DNA of 64,000 nt from Micromonospora zamorensis (GTDB lineage: Bacteria; Actinomycetota; Actinomycetes; Mycobacteriales; Micromonosporaceae), in NCBI RefSeq assembly GCF_900090275.1, contig NZ_LT607755.1:2666001-2730000 (forward strand), in the 5' to 3' direction. This document shows, one piece after another, positions 46,048 to 55,303 of the stretch. Below the pieces are notes generated by a model. That model did not search any database. It was not told the DNA's origin and saw only the letters and a list, made by a program, of their open reading frames with translations. Positions within the stretch are counted from its first letter, which is position 1, and each line of letters starts with the position of its first letter. The position numbers and the translations under genes were made by a program.

Positions 46048-46958
46048 GCCTGTCGGGCGAAGGTCTCCCGCAGCGCCGGATCCAGCGGCCGGCCGGTCGT
46101 CGGCTCGATGAACAGCTCGGCGAGCAGGAGATCGGCGAGGTAGCTGGGGTTGACGCCCGACTCCTTGCGGGCGAGGGCCTGTAGCGCGCTGCCGAGGCGC
46201 AGCGCGGCCTTCGCCGCGCCGGCCGGCAGCCGGGCGACCCGGCGGCGTCGGCCGACCGCGTCCGCGATGCGCGCGATCATGTCGGCCCAGGTCAGGTTCT
46301 CGTCGGCGACCGGGATGTCCGCGCCGCTGGCCTGCTCCAGGGCGTCGGCCGCGACCTCGGCCACGCTGCGGGCCGAGGCCGCGGCGCTTCCGCCGGTCGG
46401 CGCGACCAGAGGTGTACGGGAGCGGGCCCACCGGTCCAGCGGCCCGGCCCAGTTCGGCAGCCGGTCACCGGCCCGACCGAAGACGAAGGGCAGTTCGAGG
46501 ACGGCGACCGGCAGATCCGGGCCGGCTGCCGCGCGTCCCTCGCGGGCCTGCTCCAGCCGGCAACGGATGTACGTGTGACGCTCGGCGAGCCGCCACTGCG
46601 GATGCAGCCGGTCGAAATAGGTGTAGTACGACCCCATCACGACCCCGCGGGTGAGGCCCTCCAGGCGGGCGGCGGTGAACAGGCGTACCACCGGTTCGAC
46701 GTTGTCGCGGCGGAACTCCGGATAGATCGGCTTGGGCAACGGCTTCTGCTCGTCGGTGCGGGTGGCGTACACGACGCCGTCGTGCCCGGCGAGCAACGGC
46801 CGCAGTTCCTCGATCGAGGCGGACCCGACATCGAGCAGGTGGTCGACGCCCGGATGGGCGGTACGCGCCACAGTGGTGGTGGCATGGCCGCGCTCGCGCA
46901 GCACGTCCACGACATGAGCGCCGATCAGGCCACTGCCACCCACCACGAGAATTCGCAC
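46044..46958 (-). CDS. NAD(P)-dependent epimerase/dehydratase-like protein
   Basis: A 304-aa extended SDR/NmrA-like protein. N-terminal Rossmann motif VRILVVGGSGLIGAHVVDVL (GGxGxIG), DGVVYATRTDEQKP, a YYTYFDRLHPQW stretch in the place of the active site, and ELPFVFGRAGDRLPNW downstream. Substrate unknown. I start at GTG 46958, where the fold begins; the frame opens at 46994. TTGACA lies on the minus strand at 46989-46994, about 30 nt upstream, and may be the -35 element. Confidence 0.75.
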   Translation of the reverse strand: MRILVVGGSGLIGAHVVDVLRERGHATTTVARTAHPGVDHLLDVGSASIEELRPLLAGHDGVVYATRTDEQKPLPKPIYPEFRRDNVEPVVRLFTAARLEGLTRGVVMGSYYTYFDRLHPQWRLAERHTYIRCRLEQAREGRAAAGPDLPVAVLELPFVFGRAGDRLPNWAGPLDRWARSRTPLVAPTGGSAAASARSVAEVAADALEQASGADIPVADENLTWADMIARIADAVGRRRRVARLPAGAAKAALRLGSALQALARKESGVNPSYLADLLLAELFIEPTTGRPLDPALRETFARQA

Positions 46959-47228
46959 GGTGCATCGTCCACTCTGGATCCGGGTACTTGTCAAGCCGCC
47001 ACGGCTGTCATCGAGCTTGCAGTGGCGGAATCCCGCCGCCGATGCCCGGTGCGCTCCGACGTCGCACCGCTCACGCCAAGCGCGAACAGCCGATCCAATG
47101 TGGTCAGCTCGTGTACGGTCAGTGACGGTTGCCTGACTGCGGCACCCTCCGCACCGTGCCGGGAACCGTCCTCACCAACCGGGGCCGGGTGCGAAGGCGG
47201 GGTGCCATCGCGACGAACGGGGGAGACG

Positions 47229-47813
47229 ATGCCGGAGCCGCGCGCCTTCTGGCTGGATGAGCAGTTCGACCGTGAGCACGGCACCGACGGGCGGGGCCGC
47301 TACGAGGCCGAGGTGCTGGGGCGGATCGACGAGTTCGCCGTGACCTGGGGTGACATCGCCCCGGTCGAGTTCGCGGCGACGGCCTGGCGGATCGCCGGCG
47401 AGCTGTCGCCCGGCTTCGTCCGCTGGCACCGGCGGATCGTGTCGGCGACCTGCACGCGAAGCCCGTGGGACGGCAGCATGGTCTGCGCCGTGACGGTGGT
47501 CTCCGGCTGGCCGGCCGAGCTCACCTGGACCAAGCAGTGGCAGCGCGACCGCGGCTGGCGAGACTGGCCCCAGCTGTTCGGCCAGTTCACCACACCGACG
47601 GAGCAGGATCAGACGCGAAGCCCGCACCTGCGGGCGATGCTCCAGGTGGAGGCACCGCTCCCGCTCGACGACCTGCCGCCCGCCCCGGACGGTCCGGACG
47701 ACTCCGTGGCGCTCACCGCGCGCCGAGCCGTGGCGGTGCTGGCCCGGGAACTCAACGACCTCCTCGCGCCGATGATCGGTCAGCTCGAGGCAGGGGTGCC
47801 GGCAGACTCCTGA
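47229..47813 (+). CDS. Hypothetical soluble protein
   Basis: A 194-aa protein with many Trp residues: AFWLDEQFDREHGTDGRGRY, FAATAWRIAGELSPGFVRWH, ELTWTKQWQRDRGWRDWPQL, then a helical C-terminus. No motif, signal peptide or membrane segment. I do not recognise the family. ATG 47229 has GGGGAGA upstream. It converges on the sugar-dehydrogenase gene across a strong terminator. Confidence 0.55.
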   Translation: MPEPRAFWLDEQFDREHGTDGRGRYEAEVLGRIDEFAVTWGDIAPVEFAATAWRIAGELSPGFVRWHRRIVSATCTRSPWDGSMVCAVTVVSGWPAELTWTKQWQRDRGWRDWPQLFGQFTTPTEQDQTRSPHLRAMLQVEAPLPLDDLPPAPDGPDDSVALTARRAVAVLARELNDLLAPMIGQLEAGVPADS

Positions 47814-47843
47814 GTCCGCACCCCGAGACGACGGCGAGAGAAA

Positions 47844-47875
47844 CCGGGGCGGGCGGATGTCACCGCCCGCCCCGG
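47844..47875. terminator. Bidirectional terminator hairpin
   Basis: A perfect 13-bp GC stem (CCGGGGCGGGCGG with its complement) and a 6-nt loop between convergent genes. Confidence 0.75.
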
Positions 47876-47932
47876 ACTCCCACTCTGGATCAGCGGGCCG
47901 GCCCGGCCACCGACCAGGCCGGGCTCCGTCGC

Positions 47933-50761
47933 TCAGCCAGTGAGGACGAACCTCTCCCAGGAGCCGACCGACGTGCGGTTGGCGATCAACGCCCCCGCCC
48001 CGGCGTCCTCGGCGGCCACGATCTGGTTGTTGGCCAGTGCCCGCAGGCCGACCGTCCCGTCCGAGTTGGTGATGATCTGGAAGGTCTCCCACGGTCCGAC
48101 CGTCGTGCGGTTCGCGATCAACGGCTCCGCGCCCTCGTTCTCGGCGCAGACGTACAGCCCGTTGGCGCGTGACCGGAGGGCGATGTTGCCGTTGCCGGCG
48201 TCCACCCGGTCGAACTGCTCGGTCGTCGAGACGCTGGCCTTGTTGGCGATCAGCGGGTTGGTGCCGACCGCCGACACGTACTGGTTGTTGACCTGCGCCC
48301 GCAGCGTGATCCCCCCGCTGGGGGTGGTGGTGCCGGTGGTGAAGGTGAACGCGTCGACGTCGAACAGGTTGCCCGTGCCGCCCTTGAACACCAGGTACAG
48401 CGAGGTCGACGCGCTGGGCGGGTTGCTGATGGCGGTGGAGACGTCGACGAAGGTCTCCCAGCTACCGGTCACCGGCACCGTGGCGGTGCCCAGCAGGGAT
48501 CCGGTCGCGGAGCCGGCACGGACCTCGATGGTGCCGCCAGCGCCGGCCGAGGAGACCCGGGCGGTGAACCGGGTCGCGTTGGACAGGTTGTACGGCTGGT
48601 ACGAGATCCAGTCGTTGTTCTCGATGAACCCGGCGGTACGGCCACCCTCGGCGTTGGTGTGGTCGGTGGCCTGGACGCCGGACTGGGCGCTGAAGTGCTC
48701 ACCCTGCCGGTGCTTCGGTTGCAGGGTCTTGATGCTGTGCGTGGTGAGCCCACCGTTGTCGGTGTAGGCGGCGTCGAAGACGCCGTAGATGTTGGCCGCC
48801 GAGTCGTGCTCCCCGTCGGTCGGCACGGTGATCGAGCCGCTGCACCCGTTCTTCGAGGTGATCTGGTGGGCGTGGCTGTCGTGGCCCAACGCGTACGTCA
48901 GGCTGACCTTGGAGCAGTCGATCGTGCCGTCCTGCGGGTCGCTCACCGAGATCTGGTAAGGCACCGTGTCACCGAAGTTGAACAACTGCCCGTCGGTGGG
49001 CGCGGTCAGCGTCACCGTCGGGGCCGTGTTGCCGACGGTGATGACCAGGCTCGCCGTGCCGGACAGGCCGGTCGGGTCGGTGACCTTCAACGTGGGGGAG
49101 TACGTGCCGTTCGTGGTGTACGTCTTGGTGGGGTTGGCCGCCGTCGACGTGGTGCCGTCACCGAACGTCCACAGGTAGCTCAGCGCCCCACCCTCGGGGT
49201 CGGCGCTGCCGGCCGACGAGAAGGTGACAGTCAACGGGTTGGCCCCCGACGTGGGGTTCGCCGAGGCGACAGCGATCGGGCTGCGGTTGCCACCACCGAT
49301 GTACTCGATCCGGAACAGCGCCTGGTTGTTCGAGCCGGTGCCGTAGTCCAGCACGTAGAGCGCGCCGTCCGGGCCGAAGGCCATGTCCATGACCTGCGTG
49401 CCGCTCCACGGGAAGTTGGAGATCTCCCCCCGGGAGCCGTCGGAGTTGACCGCGATGGCCTTGATCCAGCGGCGGCCGTACTCGCCGGCGAAGAACTGGC
49501 CGTTCAGCGACGCCGGGAACTTGATGCTGGAGTTGAGCGAGGCGTCGTACCGGTAGACCGGCCCACCCATCGGTGACTCCGAGCCGCTGCCGAACTCCGA
49601 CGGTGAGCCGGAGTCACCCGCGTACTTGATCCAGGCCGGCTTCGCCGCGGGCAGCGTGCCGAGCCCGGTGTTGCGGAACGAGTTGTTCGTCGGCCCGCCC
49701 GTGCAGTTGTACTTGGACTGCGACGGCCCGGACGGGAAGGTGTATTCATTGTATGTTTCCGTGCTGGTGTTGGCGCCCGTGCAGTACGGCCAGCCGTAGT
49801 TGCCGGGCGCCGCGATGCGGTTGAACTCGACCTGACCCGACGGGCCACGGCTGGAGTTCGTGCTCCCGGCGTCGGGGCCGTAGTCGCCGAGGTAGACGAC
49901 ACCGGTCGCCTTGTCGACGCTCATCCGGAACGGGTTGCGCAGACCCATCGCGTAGATCTCCGGACGGGTGCCCGACGTGCCGGGCGCGAACAGGTTGCCC
50001 GACGGGATGGTGTACGTGCCGTCCGCCTGCGGCTTGATCCGCAGCACCTTGCCCCGCAGGTCGTTGGTGTTGCCCGCCGAGCGTTGGGCGTCGAACTGTG
50101 GGTTGCGGTTGGTCCGCTCGTCCAGCGGCGCGTAGCCGGACGACTCGAACGGGTTGGTGTCGTCGCCGGTGGTCAGGTACAGGTTGCCGGCGGCGTCGAA
50201 GTCCAGGTCACCGCCGACGTGGCAGCACTGCCCACGGTCGTTGGCGACCTGGAGCACGATCTTCTCGCTGCCAAGGTTGAGCGTGTCGTCGCTGTTGAGC
50301 GTGAACCGGGACAGCCGCAGGTGCCCCTTCCACCGGTCCCAGTCAGACTGCGAGCCGGTGGTCGGTGCGTCCCCGGACGGCGTGCTCAACGTGGGCGAGT
50401 AGTACAGGTAGATCCACCGGTTGCTGGCGAAGTTGGGGTCGACGGCGACGCCCTGCAACCCCTCCTCGTCGTGGGTGTAGACCGACAGGGTGCCGGACAC
50501 CTTGGTGTTGCCGGCCACGTCGGTCACCCGCAGCACACCGTTGCGGGCGGTGTGGAGCACCGAGCGGTTGGGCAGCACGGCCAGGGACATGGCCTCACCC
50601 AGCTCGGCCGAGCCGGTGGCGAGTTTGACCTGCTGATAGTCGGAGGCGGGAATGACCGCCGCCTGGGCGGTCGACGGTGCGGCCACAGCCAGGGTCACGC
50701 TCGCGACGGTGGTGACCGCCGCGAGGAGAGCCCGGGGCCAGCGCCGGGGGTACGAAAGCAT
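47933..50761 (-). CDS. Secreted PQQ-type sugar dehydrogenase-like protein with PKD, CBM6 and trefoil domains
   Basis: A 942-aa exported multidomain protein. Signal peptide 1-34 (cleavage after STAQA). Residues about 40-490: soluble aldose/glucose dehydrogenase beta-propeller (GLQGVAVDPNFASNRWIYLYY, GGDLDFDAAGNLYLTTGDD, LRGKVLRIKPQADGTY, YAMGLRNPFRMSVD, FGPDGALYVLDYG). About 497-585: PKD domain (LSYLWTFGDGTTSTAANPTK). About 690-810: CBM6-like (GFIENNDWISYQPYNLS, LFDVDAFTF). 818-942: beta-trefoil with three LIANR-type repeats. It probably oxidises or binds polysaccharide-derived sugars outside the cell with PQQ. It follows the ThuA-like gene by 88 bp. ATG 50761 has AAAGGA. Confidence 0.85.
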   Translation of the reverse strand: MLSYPRRWPRALLAAVTTVASVTLAVAAPSTAQAAVIPASDYQQVKLATGSAELGEAMSLAVLPNRSVLHTARNGVLRVTDVAGNTKVSGTLSVYTHDEEGLQGVAVDPNFASNRWIYLYYSPTLSTPSGDAPTTGSQSDWDRWKGHLRLSRFTLNSDDTLNLGSEKIVLQVANDRGQCCHVGGDLDFDAAGNLYLTTGDDTNPFESSGYAPLDERTNRNPQFDAQRSAGNTNDLRGKVLRIKPQADGTYTIPSGNLFAPGTSGTRPEIYAMGLRNPFRMSVDKATGVVYLGDYGPDAGSTNSSRGPSGQVEFNRIAAPGNYGWPYCTGANTSTETYNEYTFPSGPSQSKYNCTGGPTNNSFRNTGLGTLPAAKPAWIKYAGDSGSPSEFGSGSESPMGGPVYRYDASLNSSIKFPASLNGQFFAGEYGRRWIKAIAVNSDGSRGEISNFPWSGTQVMDMAFGPDGALYVLDYGTGSNNQALFRIEYIGGGNRSPIAVASANPTSGANPLTVTFSSAGSADPEGGALSYLWTFGDGTTSTAANPTKTYTTNGTYSPTLKVTDPTGLSGTASLVITVGNTAPTVTLTAPTDGQLFNFGDTVPYQISVSDPQDGTIDCSKVSLTYALGHDSHAHQITSKNGCSGSITVPTDGEHDSAANIYGVFDAAYTDNGGLTTHSIKTLQPKHRQGEHFSAQSGVQATDHTNAEGGRTAGFIENNDWISYQPYNLSNATRFTARVSSAGAGGTIEVRAGSATGSLLGTATVPVTGSWETFVDVSTAISNPPSASTSLYLVFKGGTGNLFDVDAFTFTTGTTTPSGGITLRAQVNNQYVSAVGTNPLIANKASVSTTEQFDRVDAGNGNIALRSRANGLYVCAENEGAEPLIANRTTVGPWETFQIITNSDGTVGLRALANNQIVAAEDAGAGALIANRTSVGSWERFVLTG

Positions 50762-50849
50762 GATCGTCCTTTCTCGACGACCGGTGGACGGGCGCGCGGG
50801 GGCGCACCACGACCAGATGGGGATCGTGGGGAACGTGCGGGGGACCAGG

Positions 50850-52028
50850 TCAGCCGGTGACGAGGTCGAACTTCTCCCACTGACCGATGGAGGTCCGGTT
50901 GGCGATCAGCGCGGAGGCGCCCGCGTTCTCGGCGGCGACGTAACGGTTGTTCACAGTGGCCCGCAGGCTCACCGTGCCGTCGGAGTTGCGCACGAGCTGG
51001 AACGTCTCCCACGCGCCGGCGGTGGCCCGGTTGGCGATCAGCGCGGCGGCACCGGCGTTCTCGGCGGCGACGAACTGCCCGTTGCCCTTGGAGCGCAGCG
51101 CCACGTTGCCGTTGGCGAGGTTGACCAGGTCGAACCGCTCGGTGGTGCCGACGCTGCTGCGGTTGGCGATCAGCGCGGTGGTGGCGTTGAGCGCGCTGAC
51201 GTACTGGTTGTTGGCCCGGGCCCGCAGCGTGGAGCCGCTCGGCGGCGGAGTCGTGGTGCGCGGCGAGCAGTCTGCCGTGACGGAGCCCGCGGCGACCTGG
51301 AGGCCGCCGAGCAGCATCCGGGTGAAGTTCGGGTCGGTGTACGACGCCTCGGTGTGCCCGAGGCCCGTGTACCAGGCCCGTCCACCGCCGTACGCCTTGC
51401 ACCAGGTGATCGGGTGGTCGCCGCTCATGTTGCCGCCGCTGTAGGACGACTCGTCGAGGCTGGCCAGGACCCGCGCGCTGGACCGGGGGTTGGTGCGGTA
51501 GTTGTACCACTCGTCGGAGCGGACCCAGGTGTCGCTCAGGTGGGCGGTCGACGGGTTCGTCCGGTCCTCGATCTTCACGGTCGCGGTCTGGATCGCCGGG
51601 TGCGAGTCGAACCATGCACCGACCAGCGAGCCGTACCACGGCCAGCTGTACTCGGTGTCGGCGGCTGCGTGCACGCCGACGTACCCGCCACCAGCGGCGA
51701 TGTACGACTCGAAGGCCGTCTGCTGGCTGGCGTTGAGGACGTCACCGGTCGTCGACAGGAAGACCACCGCCTGGTACTGGGCCAGGTTGCTGGTGGTGAA
51801 CTGGGCGGCGTCCTCGGTCGAGGTCACGGTGAAGCCGTTGGCGGAGCCGAGCTGCTGGATCGCGGCGATGCCGTTCGGGATGGACGAGTGTCGGAAGCCG
51901 GCGGTCTTGCTGAACACCAGGACCTTGGTCAGCGGTGCCGCCGAGGCCGGCGTCGGAAGGGCCACCAGGCTGGTCAGGAACACAGCGAGGCCGGTGACGA
52001 GTGCTAACAGACGGGGACGGGAACGCAT
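50850..52028 (-). CDS. Secreted ThuA-domain protein with trefoil domain
   Basis: A 392-aa exported protein. Signal peptide 1-30 (LPTPASA). Residues about 33-255 form a ThuA-like glutamine-amidotransferase fold: TKVLVFSKTAGFRHSSIPNG, VVFLSTTGDVLN, GGGYVGVHAAADTEYSWPWY and GRAWYTGLGHTEASYTDP. Residues 266-392 are a beta-trefoil with three repeats, each with LIANR and an aromatic position (ERFDLV, ETFQLV, EKFDLV). ThuA proteins belong to sugar catabolism (trehalose, 3-keto-glycosides). First gene of a two-gene operon with the dehydrogenase-like gene. ATG 52028 has GAGGAGC upstream. Confidence 0.85.
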   Translation of the reverse strand: MRSRPRLLALVTGLAVFLTSLVALPTPASAAPLTKVLVFSKTAGFRHSSIPNGIAAIQQLGSANGFTVTSTEDAAQFTTSNLAQYQAVVFLSTTGDVLNASQQTAFESYIAAGGGYVGVHAAADTEYSWPWYGSLVGAWFDSHPAIQTATVKIEDRTNPSTAHLSDTWVRSDEWYNYRTNPRSSARVLASLDESSYSGGNMSGDHPITWCKAYGGGRAWYTGLGHTEASYTDPNFTRMLLGGLQVAAGSVTADCSPRTTTPPPSGSTLRARANNQYVSALNATTALIANRSSVGTTERFDLVNLANGNVALRSKGNGQFVAAENAGAAALIANRATAGAWETFQLVRNSDGTVSLRATVNNRYVAAENAGASALIANRTSIGQWEKFDLVTG

Positions 52029-52453
52029 GCTCTTGCTCCTCTGCTGAGCGTCGACCCGGGCGCGCGTCACGGAGCTGTGGGGGCTCGCCGGGGCCGAGAT
52101 GGCGGTGGTACGGAGCCGGGCCGCCGATGCTCGGCTGAGATGGTGCGGGGTGGTGCCGTGCCGGTGGGGATCGTCCTGCGGGGGAGCGCGACGCTGCGCA
52201 GTGCGGGTTGCCGTGCCGGGTGCTCCCCGCCCGCCGAGGGGGGAGCGTCGCATCGCTGCCGACAGTGCCAGGAGACGGCTGGCGCGACGGCGACGACGCG
52301 TTCACGATGGCAGCGACGACGACCTCAGCCGGCCAATGTGGACGATCGAAGCTCATCGACATGCATCGCTGACGCAGTAAACCTCCGATGTCTGCGCTCC
52401 GTCAAGCCCGTGCCCGCCGGCTACCACCCACTGGACGGTGCCACCGGGACTCT
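52029..52453. other. 425-bp intergenic region upstream of the ThuA-like operon
   Basis: No supported gene. It should carry the promoter of the secreted operon on the minus strand; the AT-richer part is near 52320-52400. I see no convincing operator. Confidence 0.4.
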
Positions 52454-53437
52454 TCAGTCCGGTACGGCCGCAGGCGCGAGCGCCAGCTGTTTGATCTGGC
52501 GCAGCATCAGCGCGGTCTCGACGGTGCGGATGCCGTCCAGCGCGCCGATCTTGTCGTTCAGGTACGCGTACAGCTCCTCGGTGCCCCGGCACCGGACGGC
52601 AGCGATGATGTTGGCCTGGCCGGTGGCCGCGGCGGCGAATTCTACCTCCGCGTGCTCGGCGAGCGCGTGCCCGGCCGCGGCCAGCGCGGACGGCGCCACG
52701 GTCAGCCACAGCATCGCGCCGATCTCGCGGCCCACGTGTTCCGGCAGATACTGCACGGCGAAGTAGAGCGCGCCGTTGCCGCGCAGCCGATCCAGGCGGC
52801 GCCGCACCACGTCCTCGGACTGGCCGCACGCTCTCTGCAGGTCGGCGAGGCCGGTCCGGCCATCCCGGAACAGCGCGGCGAGCAGCGCCTCGTCGGTGTC
52901 GTCGACCGTGACGGTGCCCGGGGCGGCCGCGTCCAGCGGCGCGGGGCGCAGCGCCGCCTCCTGCTCGGCGCTGAGGGCGTTGGCCTTCTGCAGCCAGCGC
53001 AGGGGACCGCCGTAGAAGCGGTGCAACAGGCAGTGTGCGCTGAACCCGATCACCCGTGGGGTGCGCTGCAACCGGCCCAGCAGCAGTTCGTCGCGGGCGG
53101 CGCGACTGCGGGGCCTTATCTCGCAGACCACCTCACTGCCGCCGGAGATCAGCGCGACGTAGGAGGTGTCCGGGCGGCGGGCGAGGGCGTCGGCCAGCCG
53201 TTCGGACATGTCCGGGGTGCACCGGAGCCGGACGATCCAGTTGGAGCGGCCGACGCGGCTCTCGTCGGTCATGCCCAGCACGCGTAGCCCTGCCTGGGTT
53301 TGCAGGCGGCGGAAACGGCGGGCGACGGTCTGGTCCGAGACGCCGAGGGCGGCGGCGATCCGGCTGAAGGGGGCGCGACCGTCGAGTTGCAGGGCCTGCA
53401 GCAGTTGCAGGTCGAGCTGGTCCAGGGAAGGAGTCAC
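52454..53437 (-). CDS. Lrp/AsnC-family regulator, duplicated
   Basis: A 327-aa protein that is a tandem Lrp/AsnC duplication: first HTH and ligand (RAM) units at about 1-150 (LDQLDLQLLQALQLDGRAP, FSRIAAALGVSDQTVARRFR), second at about 170-327 (VDDTDEALLAALFRDGRTGL, ADLQRACGQSEDVVRRRL, then GQANIIAAVRCRGTEELYAY). Two HTHs in one chain are typical of a subset of actinobacterial regulators. GTG 53437 follows AGGAAG; the longer frame from GTG 53464 is less likely. It lies 70 nt downstream of the DHA2 exporter on the same strand. Confidence 0.85.
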   Translation of the reverse strand: MTPSLDQLDLQLLQALQLDGRAPFSRIAAALGVSDQTVARRFRRLQTQAGLRVLGMTDESRVGRSNWIVRLRCTPDMSERLADALARRPDTSYVALISGGSEVVCEIRPRSRAARDELLLGRLQRTPRVIGFSAHCLLHRFYGGPLRWLQKANALSAEQEAALRPAPLDAAAPGTVTVDDTDEALLAALFRDGRTGLADLQRACGQSEDVVRRRLDRLRGNGALYFAVQYLPEHVGREIGAMLWLTVAPSALAAAGHALAEHAEVEFAAAATGQANIIAAVRCRGTEELYAYLNDKIGALDGIRTVETALMLRQIKQLALAPAAVPD

Positions 53438-53507
53438 GGTCTTCCTGATCGTCGTCGGCGTCACCAGCGTAGGAGCCGGTGACGCCGCCGTCCTTCGGTT
53501 GGCGAGG

Positions 53508-55079
53508 TCAGGCCGGGACGGATTCGGGTCGCTGGGCGGCTGGCTGTGGGCCGCGTACCGGGCGCGGGTGGCCCAGCAGGAGGACCGCGGCCAGGGCGGC
53601 GATGAGCATCAGCGTGGCCGACACGCTCAGGGACAGGTGGAAGCCGTCGAGGAACGCCTTGTCGAGGGCGTTCAGAGCGACGTCCCGCTGAGCGCCGTAG
53701 TCGACGGCGGCGACCGCCTGGAAGCCACTGTCGTCCATCGCCGCGGTCGCGGCCTGCCGGTGGTCATCGCTGACCGCGGCGTCGGCGAGGTGTCCGGGCA
53801 GGGAGCTGGCCGCCCTGCTGGTCAGCAGGGCGCCCAGGACGGCGGGGCCGAGCGCGCCGCCGACCTGGCGGAAGGCGTTGTTCGCCGCCGCGGCCATGCT
53901 GGCCAGCTGGAACGGTACGGAGCTGACCGCGGTCGCGGTCATCGGGGTCAGCACCGCGCCGAGGCCCAGCCCGAACAGCGCGAGCCGCCAGCTCAGCTGC
54001 CCGAAGGACGTGTCGGCGTCGACGCCGCTGAGGAGGAAAAGGGCGATCGCCGCGATGAACAGGCCGGCGCTGAGCAGCCAGCGCACGTGCACGCGGTGCA
54101 TGAGGCGGCCGATCAGCGGCCCCACGACGACCGGGACCGCCGTGTTGGTCAGCAGCCGCAGCGCCGCTTCCATGGTCGACAGCTGCTGGACCAGGCCGAG
54201 GTAGAGGCTGAGCACGAAGATGCTGCCGATCACGCCCATGAAGCTGACGGCGGCGATCACGGCGGTGGCGTTGAACCCGCGGCTGGCGAACAGGGCGGGG
54301 CTCAGCATCGGCGAGTTGCTCCGCCGCTCGATCACGAGGAACGCGGCGAGGCTGAGCGCGGCCACGGCGAACGCCAGGAGCACGACGGGGTCGGTGAACG
54401 AGCCGGCGCCGCCCTCGATGACGGCGAAGACCAGAGCGACGATGGCCAGGGCGGCGGTGATCTGTCCCGGCCAGTCCAGGTGCCGCTTTCCCGGCGCCCG
54501 CGAGTCGGTCACCAGCGGAATGGCGATCAGGGCGGTGAGCAGGGCGAGCGGGATGGCCGGTAGGTAGATCCACCGCCAGGACGCGTGCTCGAGGATCGCC
54601 CCCGCGAGGAGTGGGCCGAGCGCGAGGGCGAGCATCAGGGAGGTGGCCCAGAGACTGATGTACCGGCCGCGCTTCCTCGGGTCCGGCACGGCGTGGCTGA
54701 TCAGCGCCAGCGTGGCGGGCAGCAGAGCGGCCGCGCCCACGCCGGCCAGCGCCTGGCCGACCCAGACCATCGCGATCGACTGCGCCGACAGCGCGACGGA
54801 CGCGCCGATCGCGCAGAACAGCAGGCCGGCCTGGAAGACCTTCTTGCGCCCGTGCACGTCGCCGAAGACGCCGGCGGTCAGGATCAGGGCGGCCATCGGC
54901 AGGACGAAGGCGTCCGACACCCAGGACAGGTCGGCGGTCGACGCGTTCAGCCCTCGTTGAATCGCCGGCAGGCTCACCGACACCGTCGTCACCGGCAGAT
55001 ATGCGACGAACACCCCCAGGCAGGCCATGACGAGTGTCGCGCCGAGCCGGTCTCCCGACGCCTTGTCCGTTGTTGCCAT
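53508..55079 (-). CDS. DHA2-family MFS drug exporter
   Basis: A 523-aa, 14-TM EmrB/QacA-type proton-drug antiporter. Motifs: GVFVAYLPVTTVSVSLPAIQ in TM1, SWVSDAFVLPMAALILTAG, loop GVFGDVHGRKKVF (motif A), motif C-like LALGPLLAGAILEHASWRW in TM5. C-terminal tail is soluble and Pro-rich. The substrate is unknown. Downstream of the TetR gene on the same strand, so it is the likely target of that regulator. Confidence 0.88.
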   Translation of the reverse strand: MATTDKASGDRLGATLVMACLGVFVAYLPVTTVSVSLPAIQRGLNASTADLSWVSDAFVLPMAALILTAGVFGDVHGRKKVFQAGLLFCAIGASVALSAQSIAMVWVGQALAGVGAAALLPATLALISHAVPDPRKRGRYISLWATSLMLALALGPLLAGAILEHASWRWIYLPAIPLALLTALIAIPLVTDSRAPGKRHLDWPGQITAALAIVALVFAVIEGGAGSFTDPVVLLAFAVAALSLAAFLVIERRSNSPMLSPALFASRGFNATAVIAAVSFMGVIGSIFVLSLYLGLVQQLSTMEAALRLLTNTAVPVVVGPLIGRLMHRVHVRWLLSAGLFIAAIALFLLSGVDADTSFGQLSWRLALFGLGLGAVLTPMTATAVSSVPFQLASMAAAANNAFRQVGGALGPAVLGALLTSRAASSLPGHLADAAVSDDHRQAATAAMDDSGFQAVAAVDYGAQRDVALNALDKAFLDGFHLSLSVSATLMLIAALAAVLLLGHPRPVRGPQPAAQRPESVPA

Positions 55080-55303
55080 CTGCGCGCAGCTCCTCTTCGG
55101 CGGACCGGGTGTCCGGCCGACGTGTCAGCATCCGTGCCGTTGAGGTGCGTCGCCCGCCGATCGCGTCGAATCCCGGAATACCGACGGATCGGCCCCCGGA
55201 GGCGAGGCTTTCCGACATTCCCGGACGGCCAGCGGGAGCTGAGCCCGTGGGCGAACCGGAGGCACGAAGGCCCTGGGGACTCTGCGGGGATCGGAGAGCG
55301 GGG

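Noticed and set aside
53166..54563. 465-aa plus-strand frame across the Lrp and DHA2 genes
   Set aside because: Low-complexity shadow of the two minus-strand genes.
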